The notes under the pieces: generated by a model
What the model was told of the DNA's origin: nothing
The model's input: the letters and a program-made list of their open reading frames with translations, nothing else
The model's database searches: none
In this document: piece by piece, positions 45,478-53,201 of the stretch
Numbering within the stretch: the first letter of the stretch is position 1
Layout of the letters: each line of letters opens with the position of its first letter
Position numbers and translations under genes: made by a program
Assembly (NCBI GenBank): GCA_016699405.1
Contig: CP064972.1
Location: forward strand, 1,581,501 to 1,645,500
Reading direction: 5' to 3'
Length of the DNA: 64,000 nucleotides
Source of the DNA: Holophagales bacterium
Lineage (GTDB): Bacteria; Acidobacteriota; Thermoanaerobaculia; Multivoradales; JAGPDF01

Positions 45478-45522
45478 TGGCGAGCGGCGGTCGCTGGATC
45501 TTGTCGAGGCGGCGCTCGACGA

Positions 45523-45546
45523 CAGGGGGCACGGACCGGCCCCCTG
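45523..45546. other. perfect 8-bp stem hairpin in the divergent region
   Basis: CAGGGGGC (45523-45530), an 8-base loop ACGGACCG and GCCCCCTG (45539-45546) form an uninterrupted stem. No T-run follows on either strand, so it is not a canonical terminator. It could be a leader structure or insulate the divergent promoters; the role is unknown. Confidence 0.45.
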
Positions 45547-45749
45547 CGACAAGATGCCTGGCAGGGCTCACTTTGAAGCCGCCTGGCGGGTCGCTCGCGG
45601 CGGGCGACAGGGCGAGGCGGAGCGGCCGCCGCGACCACGGTCGCCGGCCGCCCGACCGGGCGAAAGCGTCGCCGTCGCCGCCACGGCGCGCGCCCCTGGC
45701 GCCAGCAACCAGGTGTAAGCATTTATTAGTCAGGTATTTAGCTGTCGTG

Positions 45750-45763
45750 TGCTAGCGATGGCA
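45750..45763. promoter_or_regulatory. candidate LacI-type operator, TonB-receptor side
   Basis: TGCTAGCGATGGCA matches the 45464 site except at one base, and the match continues through the flanking T (TGCTAGCGnTGGCAT). It lies within an AT-rich promoter-like segment about 155 bases upstream of the receptor start. Confidence 0.55.
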
Positions 45764-45917
45764 TTTTTCTCTTGCCCTCGCCTGTGGGCTGGTTCATACT
45801 CTGTGCCACCGTAGGCATTCTTCCGCGACCAGGGCCAGAGGCCCGGAAGGGCGCCCGACGCTTTCGACAGCTTGGAGCGATGTCCCCGGCAAGAACTGTC
45901 AGCGAAAGGAGGAACCC

Positions 45918-48740
45918 ATGTTCAGACCCTCGCACCACCCCTCATTCTGGTCGAAAGGTGTTTTTCTGATCGCACTCCTCACCTCTCTTGGCGGCCTGCA
46001 GGTCGCCTGGGCACAAGAGGCCGGCAAGGAGGGCGCGCCGCCGCAAAAGGAGGAGAAGCCGAAACCGGCCGAAGCTGCCGAGAGCACCGCCGAACAACCG
46101 GTCGAGGGGCAGGTGATCTCCGAGACGATCGAGGTGGTCGGCTATCGCGCCGCGATCGAGGAGTCCGTCGAATTGAAGCGCGACGCGGTCAACACGATCG
46201 AGAGCATCGTGAGCGAGGACATCGGCAAGATGCCCGACCTCAACGTCGCCGAAGCGATCCAGCGTGTGCCGGGCGTGACGATCGTCCGCGAGGGCGGCGA
46301 GGGACGCCAGCTGTCGCTGCGCGGCCTGGGCGCGGAGTTCACCCAGGTCACGCTCAACGGGATGGAGGTTCCGGCCTCGACCGGCGGCCTCGACAGCTCG
46401 GGCGCGATCAACCGCGGCCGCGCTTTCGACTTCAACGTCTTCCCCGCGGAGCTCTTCTCGCGCATCGACGTCAACAAGTCGCTGATGGCGTCGATCGAGG
46501 AAGGCGGTGTGGGCGGCGCCATCCAGCTCTACACCGCGGGGGCGCTCGACGTGGACGGCCCGCAGGCGTCGATCCTGTTCCAGTCGGGATACAACGACCT
46601 CTCCGAAGAGTCGGATCCGCGAGTCACCGCCACCTACGCCACGGCGAACAAGTCGAAGACCCTGGGCTTCCTGGTCTCCGCGGCCCGGACCCAGCGCAAC
46701 TCGTGGCAGGACGGCTTCGGCACCGTCCGGTTCGCGCAACCGGACACTCCGGCGTCGACGCCGGGGAGCGGATTCGCTTCCAATCCGACGGCCTACAGCG
46801 ACCAGCAACTCCGCACCGCGTGGTATCCGCGCCTGCCGCGCCAGGACAGCTTCCGGCACGAGCAGGACCGCACCGGCGTCGCGACGACGATCCAGTTCCG
46901 CCCGACCGAGCGGCTCCACTTCGACTTGAACTACGTGTACTCCAAGTTCGACAACACGACGACGAGCTACAACTCCTTCGCCCAGTTCCGCTTCCTCGGC
47001 AACGCGGGGTTCCGCTTCATCACCCCGGTGAGCCTCGTCCTGGAGCAGCAGGGGAACGGCAACGTCGCCGTGGCCGGCACCTTCCGCAACGTCGAGCTGC
47101 GCACCGAGAGCCGCGAGGCCGAGGACCAGACGGAATTCAACCAGCTGACCGGGAACTTCAAGTTCGACATCAACGACGACCTCATCCTGAGCGGCATGGT
47201 CGGCCGCGCCACGTCCGAGTACCAGGATCTGGTCTTCCGCCTCAACATCGACAGCAACGTTCCCAACGCGGTGTTCTCGTACGACTTCGGGCAGAATCCC
47301 GACGTCGCGGTGATCCACTACAATTTCGACGTCACCAACCCCGCCAACTTCGACCTCCAGACCGACGGACTGCTGCAGAAGAACCTCGTCGATCGCACGA
47401 ACGACACGGCCAAGCTCGATCTCGACTGGTTCATCGGCACCGGGCACAGCCTCCGCTTCGGCGCGATCTACAACGAGCGCGAGGTGTCGAGCGAGATCTT
47501 CCAGCAGACCGCGACGACGCTGCCGGGCGTTCCGCTGTCGTCCATCAGCCGGGTCTTCCAGTTCCAAGACACCGGCGGCTTCGGCAGCGCGACCGATCTG
47601 CGCTTCCTGGTCCTGGACTTCCCGCGCGCCAAGGAGGCCTTCGCCTTCGGATCGAATTTCCAGCCCTTCCGCGGTCCGGGCCGCGCGACGTGGGTGGTGA
47701 CGGAGGAGACCGCGGGTGCGTACGGGGAGTACAACCTCGCGACGATGCTGAAGGACCGCGCCTTCCGCCTCAACCTGGGCGTTCGCTACGTGACCACCGA
47801 GACCACGGGTCTGGGCTGGCTGTCGGCCTCGATCAGCACCACCGAGAAGAACGAATACGACAACCTGCTGCCGGCGCTGAACATCGCGTGGGACCTGACC
47901 CCGGAGGTCGTGCTCCGCGCCGGCGCGAGCCGCACCATGACCCGCCCCTCGCTCACCAACCTGGCGCCGGTCAAGGCCTACGGCAACACCAATCTGACGG
48001 TCACCGGCGGGAACTCCCAGCTCGAGCCGATGGTGGCGGACAACCTGGACCTCGGCGTGGAGTGGTACTTCACCAAGAAGGCCGTGCTGGCCGCCTCGTA
48101 CTTCCGCAAGGACATCGACAGCTTCATCTCCTTCCCCACGACGCAGGAGCCCCTGCGGCCGGAGGACCGGCTCGCCGTGGCGGCCGTCTACCCGACGCAG
48201 CCGCAGCTGCTCGATCCAAGCCTGATCTGGACGTACAGCACCGCCGCCAACTCCGACGGTACGAAGCTCGACGGATTCGAGGTGGCCTACCAGCAGAGCT
48301 TCACCGGTCTGCCCGGCTTCTGGGCCAACTTCGGCTTCAACGGCAACTACTCCTACGTGGACGCCGAGACGACCGTGGTGCGCAGCGGCCGGACCGTCAA
48401 GGTGCCGTTGCAGGGGCTGTCCAAGCACTCCTGGAACGCCACCCTCTTCTACGAGACGCCGCGGTGGGGTGCGCGCGTGTCGGTCAACGACCGTGACGAC
48501 TACATCACCAACAACCTCGGCACCAACGGCAACGTCTCCGAGGGCACGACCGGACCGATCCGCTGGGACATGAGCGCCTTCTGGCATATCACCGAGCACT
48601 TCTCGCTGACCCTGGAGGGGATCAACCTCACCGACGAGAAGGAGCGTCTGTACACCACGGGCGACGGGACGATGAACCTGATCCGCGAGATCAACTACTC
48701 GGGACGTCAGGCATTCGCCGGAATCCGCTGGAGCCTCTGA
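45918..48740 (+). CDS. TonB-dependent receptor, first gene of the rightward pectin operon
   Basis: The 940-residue outer-membrane transporter starts at ATG behind AAGGAGG. A signal peptide ends at QVAWAQEAG (about residue 33), then an acidic/proline linker, a plug domain (IGKMPDLNVAEAIQRVPGV through RQLSLRGLGAEFTQVTLNGM) and a 22-strand-type barrel ending at the membrane-insertion C terminus AGIRWSL. The plug resembles TIGR01782 receptors of Xanthomonas and Caulobacter that import plant oligosaccharides. No SusD lipoprotein follows. The neighbours imply oligogalacturonide uptake. Confidence 0.93.
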   Translation: MFRPSHHPSFWSKGVFLIALLTSLGGLQVAWAQEAGKEGAPPQKEEKPKPAEAAESTAEQPVEGQVISETIEVVGYRAAIEESVELKRDAVNTIESIVSEDIGKMPDLNVAEAIQRVPGVTIVREGGEGRQLSLRGLGAEFTQVTLNGMEVPASTGGLDSSGAINRGRAFDFNVFPAELFSRIDVNKSLMASIEEGGVGGAIQLYTAGALDVDGPQASILFQSGYNDLSEESDPRVTATYATANKSKTLGFLVSAARTQRNSWQDGFGTVRFAQPDTPASTPGSGFASNPTAYSDQQLRTAWYPRLPRQDSFRHEQDRTGVATTIQFRPTERLHFDLNYVYSKFDNTTTSYNSFAQFRFLGNAGFRFITPVSLVLEQQGNGNVAVAGTFRNVELRTESREAEDQTEFNQLTGNFKFDINDDLILSGMVGRATSEYQDLVFRLNIDSNVPNAVFSYDFGQNPDVAVIHYNFDVTNPANFDLQTDGLLQKNLVDRTNDTAKLDLDWFIGTGHSLRFGAIYNEREVSSEIFQQTATTLPGVPLSSISRVFQFQDTGGFGSATDLRFLVLDFPRAKEAFAFGSNFQPFRGPGRATWVVTEETAGAYGEYNLATMLKDRAFRLNLGVRYVTTETTGLGWLSASISTTEKNEYDNLLPALNIAWDLTPEVVLRAGASRTMTRPSLTNLAPVKAYGNTNLTVTGGNSQLEPMVADNLDLGVEWYFTKKAVLAASYFRKDIDSFISFPTTQEPLRPEDRLAVAAVYPTQPQLLDPSLIWTYSTAANSDGTKLDGFEVAYQQSFTGLPGFWANFGFNGNYSYVDAETTVVRSGRTVKVPLQGLSKHSWNATLFYETPRWGARVSVNDRDDYITNNLGTNGNVSEGTTGPIRWDMSAFWHITEHFSLTLEGINLTDEKERLYTTGDGTMNLIREINYSGRQAFAGIRWSL

Positions 48741-48759
48741 CCTCCCCGGGCGACCGGGC

Positions 48760-48780
48760 GACCGGGCGCGCGGCCCGGTC
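48760..48780 (+). other. perfect 8-bp hairpin between receptor and regulator genes
   Basis: GACCGGGC, loop GCGCG, GCCCGGTC; 19 bases after the receptor stop. A direct repeat CGACCGGG precedes it. There is no T-run, so it may act as a 3' stabiliser or partial terminator that lowers expression of the genes downstream of the receptor. Confidence 0.45.
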
Positions 48781-48879
48781 CGCCCGGCAGCCCGCGGGGG
48801 CGCCCCGAGGTTGCGAGGCCATGAGAAGCTTTTTCCGGAGATCCCGGTCGATCGCACCGGGCAACGGAAAGGGGATGCC

Positions 48880-49908
48880 ATGAGTGGCACGCTCCGGCGG
48901 CCATCGACGATCAGTGACATCGCCCGCCTTTCGGGGGTGTCGAACCGGACCGTCTCGCGCGTGATCAACCGCTCGTCGAAGGTCGACGGGACGACGCGCG
49001 AGAAGGTCCAGCGGGTCATCGACGAGCTCGGCTACCGTCCGAATGCGCAGGCCCGTGGCCTCGCCGGTCGATGCTCCTACCTGCTGGGGCTCATCTACGA
49101 CAATCCGGACGCGCTCTTCATCGACGAGGCGCAGCGGGGAGTGCTCAACGTCTGCCGTGAGCTCGGCTACGAGCTGGTGATCCATCCCTGCGGCGAGGCC
49201 GACGGGCTCTGTCGCGAGGTCGTCGGTTCGGTCCGGCGTTCGCGCCTCGACGGGGTGATCGTGCTGCCCCCGCTCTCGGAAGACGCAGAGCTCGCCGGCG
49301 CCCTGGCGCAGGAGAGGATCCCGTACGTGCGGCTGGCCTCGATCGCGCTGGACACGTCGGATCGGGTGGTGGTCTCCAACGAGCGGTCCGCCGTGGCGGC
49401 GATGGCCGAATACCTGGTCGATCTCGGCCACCGTCGGATCGGCTACATCACCGGGCCGGAAGGTCGGCGGTCGACTCGCGAGCGGCTCGAGGGATTCAGC
49501 GAGGCGCTGGCGCGACTCGGCTGCGCGGTGCAGGAGGAGATGATCGCGCGGGGGGCCTACACGTTCGAGTCGGGATGCGAGTGCGCCCGGGTGCTGCTCT
49601 CGAAGCGCGAGCCGCCGACCGCCATCTTCGCCAGCAACGACGACATGGCCGCGGGGGTGATCCAGGTCGCGATCGAGAAGGGAATCAACGTCCCGCGGGA
49701 TCTGTCGGTCGCCGGCTTCGACGACAGCGCGTTGGCCACGAGGATCAGGCCGACGCTCACCACCATTCGCCGGCCGGTGCGGGCGATGGCGCGACTGGCG
49801 GCCACCAAGCTGATCGCCGCCATCGAGGGTCGCCACGACGATGCCCGGACGGGCGTCTTCCTGGATCCCGACCTGATCCTCCGGGACTCGACGAGACGTC
49901 TCGAGTGA
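48880..49908 (+). CDS. LacI-family transcriptional regulator of the pectin locus (KdgR-like)
   Basis: The 342-residue protein starts MSGTLRRPSTISDIARLSG; the preceding in-frame extension has no RBS of its own. The N-terminal HTH is ISDIARLSGVSNRTVSRVIN and the hinge helix is YRPNAQARGLAG. The rest is a periplasmic-binding-protein-like effector domain (AIFASNDDMAAGV). It sits inside the pectin operon between the receptor and KdgK, so an uronate or KDG-type inducer is likely. Two candidate operators lie in the divergent promoter region. Confidence 0.93.
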   Translation: MSGTLRRPSTISDIARLSGVSNRTVSRVINRSSKVDGTTREKVQRVIDELGYRPNAQARGLAGRCSYLLGLIYDNPDALFIDEAQRGVLNVCRELGYELVIHPCGEADGLCREVVGSVRRSRLDGVIVLPPLSEDAELAGALAQERIPYVRLASIALDTSDRVVVSNERSAVAAMAEYLVDLGHRRIGYITGPEGRRSTRERLEGFSEALARLGCAVQEEMIARGAYTFESGCECARVLLSKREPPTAIFASNDDMAAGVIQVAIEKGINVPRDLSVAGFDDSALATRIRPTLTTIRRPVRAMARLAATKLIAAIEGRHDDARTGVFLDPDLILRDSTRRLE

Positions 49909-49957
49909 GGGCGGAGCTCCGCATGCACGAACCGGGCGAAGACCGAAGGAGGGGAGC

Positions 49958-51058
49958 GTGTCGAGTCTCGAGCTGAGACCCCGGGAGTCCTGTCGCTTCG
50001 ACATCCTGTCGCTGGGCGAGATCATGTTGCGCCTCGACCCGGGCGAGGGCCGGATCCGCACGGCGCGGCAGTTCCGCGTCTGGGAGGGCGGCGGAGAGTA
50101 CAACGTGGCCCGCGGCCTGCGGCGCTGCTTCGGTCTGCGGGCGGCGGTGGTGACCGCCATCGTGCGCAACGAAGTGGGCCTCCTCCTCGAGGACCTGGTG
50201 CTCCAGGGGGGCGTGAGCACGAGCCTGATCCGGTGGGTGGCGTCCGACGGCATCGGCCGCAGCGTGCGCAACGGGCTGAATTTCACCGAGCGGGGCTTCG
50301 GCATCCGCGGCGCCGTCGGCTGTTCGGACCGCGGTCACAGCGCGGCCTCGCAGTTGCGCGTCGGCGACATTGACTGGGAGCACATCTTCGGCGAGCTCGG
50401 CGTTCGCTGGTTCCACACCGGCGGGATCTTCGCGGCGCTTTCGGCGACGACCGGAGACCTGGTCGTCGAGGCGGCGCGCATCGCCAAGAAGCACGGCACG
50501 GTGGTCTCGTACGACCTCAACTACCGGCCGTCGCTCTGGGCAGCCTACGGCGGCCTCGAACGCTGTCGCGAGGTGAACCGGGCGATCGCCCCGTCGCTCG
50601 ACGTGATCCTCGGCAACGAGGAGGACTTCACGGCCTGCCTCGGGCTCGAGGTGGAGGGGGTCGACGCCGGTCTGCTCGACCTCGAGGTCGCGGGGTTCGA
50701 GAAGATGATCCGCCGCGCCGTGGCGACCTACCCGAACTTCAAGGCGGTGGCCGCGACCCTTCGCGCCGCGAAGACCGCCACCGTCAACGACTGGGGCGCC
50801 ATCTGCTGGTGCGACGGCGAGCTCCACCTCGCGACCCCGCGGCCGAATCTCGAGATCCTCGATCGCGTCGGCGGAGGCGACAGCTTCGCCTCCGGCTTCA
50901 TCTACGGGCTGATGGAGCTCGGGGATGCGCGGCTGGCGGTGGAGTACGGTGCGGCGCACGGTGCCTTGGCGATGACCACGCCGGGCGACACCACCATGGC
51001 CTCCCTGAGCGAAGTCGAGAAGGTCGTCCGGGGCGGCGGGGCGAGGGTGGACCGATGA
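49958..51058 (+). CDS. kdgK: 2-keto-3-deoxygluconate kinase (PfkB family)
   Basis: This enzyme phosphorylates KDG to KDPG. The 366-residue protein starts at GTG behind AGGAGGGG. The PfkB landmarks are the early EGGGEYNVARGL and the C-terminal anion-hole motif DRVGGGDSFASGF with the catalytic Asp. The identification as KdgK rests on context (Eda immediately downstream) and general similarity; a related sugar kinase is possible. Its stop overlaps the eda start (ATGA). Confidence 0.88.
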   Translation: MSSLELRPRESCRFDILSLGEIMLRLDPGEGRIRTARQFRVWEGGGEYNVARGLRRCFGLRAAVVTAIVRNEVGLLLEDLVLQGGVSTSLIRWVASDGIGRSVRNGLNFTERGFGIRGAVGCSDRGHSAASQLRVGDIDWEHIFGELGVRWFHTGGIFAALSATTGDLVVEAARIAKKHGTVVSYDLNYRPSLWAAYGGLERCREVNRAIAPSLDVILGNEEDFTACLGLEVEGVDAGLLDLEVAGFEKMIRRAVATYPNFKAVAATLRAAKTATVNDWGAICWCDGELHLATPRPNLEILDRVGGGDSFASGFIYGLMELGDARLAVEYGAAHGALAMTTPGDTTMASLSEVEKVVRGGGARVDR

Positions 51059-51699
51059 GCGCGACGACCGAACGGCTGGCCCGCCTGCCGGTGATCCCGG
51101 TGATCGTGCTGGACCACGAGAACGACGCCGAGCCCCTCGCCGAAGCGCTGCTCGCCGGCGGTCTCGACCGGATCGAGGTGACGCTGCGCACGCCGGCCGC
51201 GCTGGCGGCGCTCGGGCGCATCCGGCGCGCCTTTCCCGAGATGCTGGTGGGCGCCGGCACGGTGGTGACGCGAGAGCAGGCACAGCAGTGCCTCGACCTC
51301 GGCGTCTCCTTCGCGGTGGCGCCGGGCTTCAACCCGGAGACCGTCCGGCTCTTCGCTCACGGCGGCGTGCCGTTCGTTCCCGGCGTGCTCTCGCCCTCCG
51401 AGATCGAGGCGGCGTACTCCCACGGCTGCACTCTGCAGAAGTTCTTTCCGGCCGAAGCGGCCGGCGGCGTGAAGATGCTGCGCGCCCTGGCCGGGCCGTA
51501 CGAGTCGCTCGGCATCCGCTTCTGCCCGACGGGCGGCGTCTCCCTGGACAACATGAAGGAGTACCTCTCCCTGCCCCAGGTCTTCGCGGTCGGTGGCTCC
51601 TGGCTGGCGACGAAGCAGCAGATCGCCGAGAAGCGGTGGTCGCTCGTCACTCAACAGACCCGGGAAGCCCTGTCCCGGGCGCGCGAGGTCGTTCCATGA
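51055..51699 (+). CDS. eda: KDPG/KHG aldolase
   Basis: This enzyme cleaves 2-keto-3-deoxy-6-phosphogluconate to pyruvate and glyceraldehyde-3-phosphate. The 214-residue protein shows the family's IEVTLRTPAAL, GAGTVVTREQ and the Schiff-base Lys in LQKFFPAEAAGG (about residue 131), plus FCPTGGV. It overlaps kdgK upstream and uxaC downstream by 4 bases each (ATGA), so the three are translationally coupled. Confidence 0.94.
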   Translation: MSATTERLARLPVIPVIVLDHENDAEPLAEALLAGGLDRIEVTLRTPAALAALGRIRRAFPEMLVGAGTVVTREQAQQCLDLGVSFAVAPGFNPETVRLFAHGGVPFVPGVLSPSEIEAAYSHGCTLQKFFPAEAAGGVKMLRALAGPYESLGIRFCPTGGVSLDNMKEYLSLPQVFAVGGSWLATKQQIAEKRWSLVTQQTREALSRAREVVP

Positions 51700-53177
51700 G
51701 CCGCCTGATCCACGAGAGGTTCCTGCTGCAGAGCGAGGAGGCGTTCCGGCTCTACCAGGAGCACGCGGCGAATCTGCCGATCATCGACTACCACACGCAT
51801 CTGCCGCCCGCCGAGATCGCGGCCGATCGCGGCTGGGAGAACATCAGCCAGGTCTGGCTCAACGGCGACCACTACAAGTGGCGCCAGATGCGCACCAACG
51901 GCGTCGCCGAGCGCTTCTGCACGGGCGACGCGAGCGATCGCGAGAAGTTCGACGCCTTCGCCGGCATCCTGCCCTATCTGCTGCGCAACCCGCTCTACCA
52001 CTGGTGCCATCTCGAGCTCGCCCGCTACTTCGGCATCGACGACCTCCTGCTCAGCGCGACGACCGCCGACGAGGTGTGGGAGCGGACCTCCGAGGTCTTC
52101 CGCCGCGGGCTCTCGCCGCGCGCGCTGATCGAGAAGAGCAACGTGCTCGCGCTCTGCACCTCCGACGACCCGGCCGATTCGCTGGTGCATCATCGGGCGC
52201 TCGCTGCCGACGACACCTTCGCCCCGCGGGTGCTCCCCGCCTGGCGTCCCGGGCGCCTTCTGGCGCTCGCCGAGCCGTCGTCGTGGAACGTCTACCTCGA
52301 CGAGCTCGGCGCCGCCGCCGACGTCGAGATCGCGTCCTTCGACGATCTGCTCGCCGCCCTCCGCGTGCGCCGCGACGTCTTCCACCAGGCGGGTTGCCGC
52401 CTTTCGGATCACGCGCTCGTCGCCGCCCTCTTCGCGCCGGCCGCGCCGCGCGAGGTCCGCGCCGGCTTCGACCGGTTGCGGAGCGGCAAGGTGCTCTCGC
52501 CCGACGACCACGACCGCCTGATGACGGCGCTGCTCCTCGAGTTGGGAGCTCTCTATGCCGAAAAGGGCTGGACGATGCAGCTCCACATCGGCGCGCTGCG
52601 GGACAACAATCGAGCGAGGTTCGCCGCCCTCGGGGCCGACAGCGGGTTCGACTCGATCGGCGATCGGACCTACGCCGAGCCGCTCGTCCGTTTCCTCGAC
52701 GCCCTCGACTCGGCGGGGAATCTGCCGCGGACGATCCTGTTCAACCTCAATCCGCGCGACAACGAGATGCTGGCCTCGATGCTCGGCTGTTTCGAGGACG
52801 GCTCGGTGGCGGGGAAGATGCAGCTCGGTCCGGCCTGGTGGTTCCTCGACCAGAGAGACGGGATCGAGCGTCAGCTCGAAGCGATCTCCCAGCTCGGCTC
52901 GCTGCGCCGCTTCGTCGGCATGGTCGCCGACAGCCGGTCGTTCCTCTCGTTCACCCGTCACGAGTACTTCCGCCGTGTCCTCTGCAATCGGCTCGGCGCC
53001 GAGATGGCCGCCGGCCTCCTGCCGCGCGACTTCGATCTGGTCGGTGCGCTGGTCGAGGACGTCTGTTTCCGCAACGCGGAGCGGTTCTTCGGATTCGAGT
53101 TGCCGTCCCGCCGCGGCGCCGCGACGAGCGCAACGGCCTCGGGGGAGGAGGCTCCGTACGCGTCCCTGCCGGGCTGA
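51696..53177 (+). CDS. uxaC: uronate isomerase UxaC
   Basis: This enzyme isomerises D-galacturonate to tagaturonate (and D-glucuronate to fructuronate). The 493-residue TIM-barrel protein has IDYHTHLPP (about residue 30, two metal-binding His), LNGDHYKWRQMR, and MQLHIGALRDNN. It is about 20 residues longer than E. coli UxaC because of a polar C-terminal tail after FFGFELP. Its product needs a reductase, which the locus does not supply in a classical form. Confidence 0.94.
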   Translation: MSRLIHERFLLQSEEAFRLYQEHAANLPIIDYHTHLPPAEIAADRGWENISQVWLNGDHYKWRQMRTNGVAERFCTGDASDREKFDAFAGILPYLLRNPLYHWCHLELARYFGIDDLLLSATTADEVWERTSEVFRRGLSPRALIEKSNVLALCTSDDPADSLVHHRALAADDTFAPRVLPAWRPGRLLALAEPSSWNVYLDELGAAADVEIASFDDLLAALRVRRDVFHQAGCRLSDHALVAALFAPAAPREVRAGFDRLRSGKVLSPDDHDRLMTALLLELGALYAEKGWTMQLHIGALRDNNRARFAALGADSGFDSIGDRTYAEPLVRFLDALDSAGNLPRTILFNLNPRDNEMLASMLGCFEDGSVAGKMQLGPAWWFLDQRDGIERQLEAISQLGSLRRFVGMVADSRSFLSFTRHEYFRRVLCNRLGAEMAAGLLPRDFDLVGALVEDVCFRNAERFFGFELPSRRGAATSATASGEEAPYASLPG

Positions 53178-53201
53178 GGCGACCGGGGTGCCGGGGGTCT
53201 G

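Larger units (their letters stand above)
45434..45917. promoter_or_regulatory. divergent control region of the pectin locus
   Basis: This 484-base region separates the leftward GH28 operon from the rightward TonB-receptor operon. It holds two copies of an imperfect 14-bp palindrome (see 45464 and 45750), a strong hairpin (45523-45546) and an unusually AT-rich stretch at about 45715-45770, expected for the receptor promoter. No convincing ORF. AAGGAGG at 45907-45913 is the receptor ribosome site. Confidence 0.6.

Noticed and set aside
48843..48861. CCCGGT...ACCGGG inverted repeat upstream of the LacI-type gene as an autoregulatory operator.
   Set aside because: It does not resemble the 45464/45750 sites, and short G/C palindromes are common by chance here.
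45942..49019. A 1025-codon open frame antisense to the TonB receptor.
   Set aside because: It has no family motifs or RBS; composition is that expected of the complement of GC-rich coding sequence, and the receptor on the other strand is unambiguous.
45918..49908. SusC/SusD-type locus.
   Set aside because: The receptor lacks the SusC-type N-terminal extension and no SusD lipoprotein gene follows.
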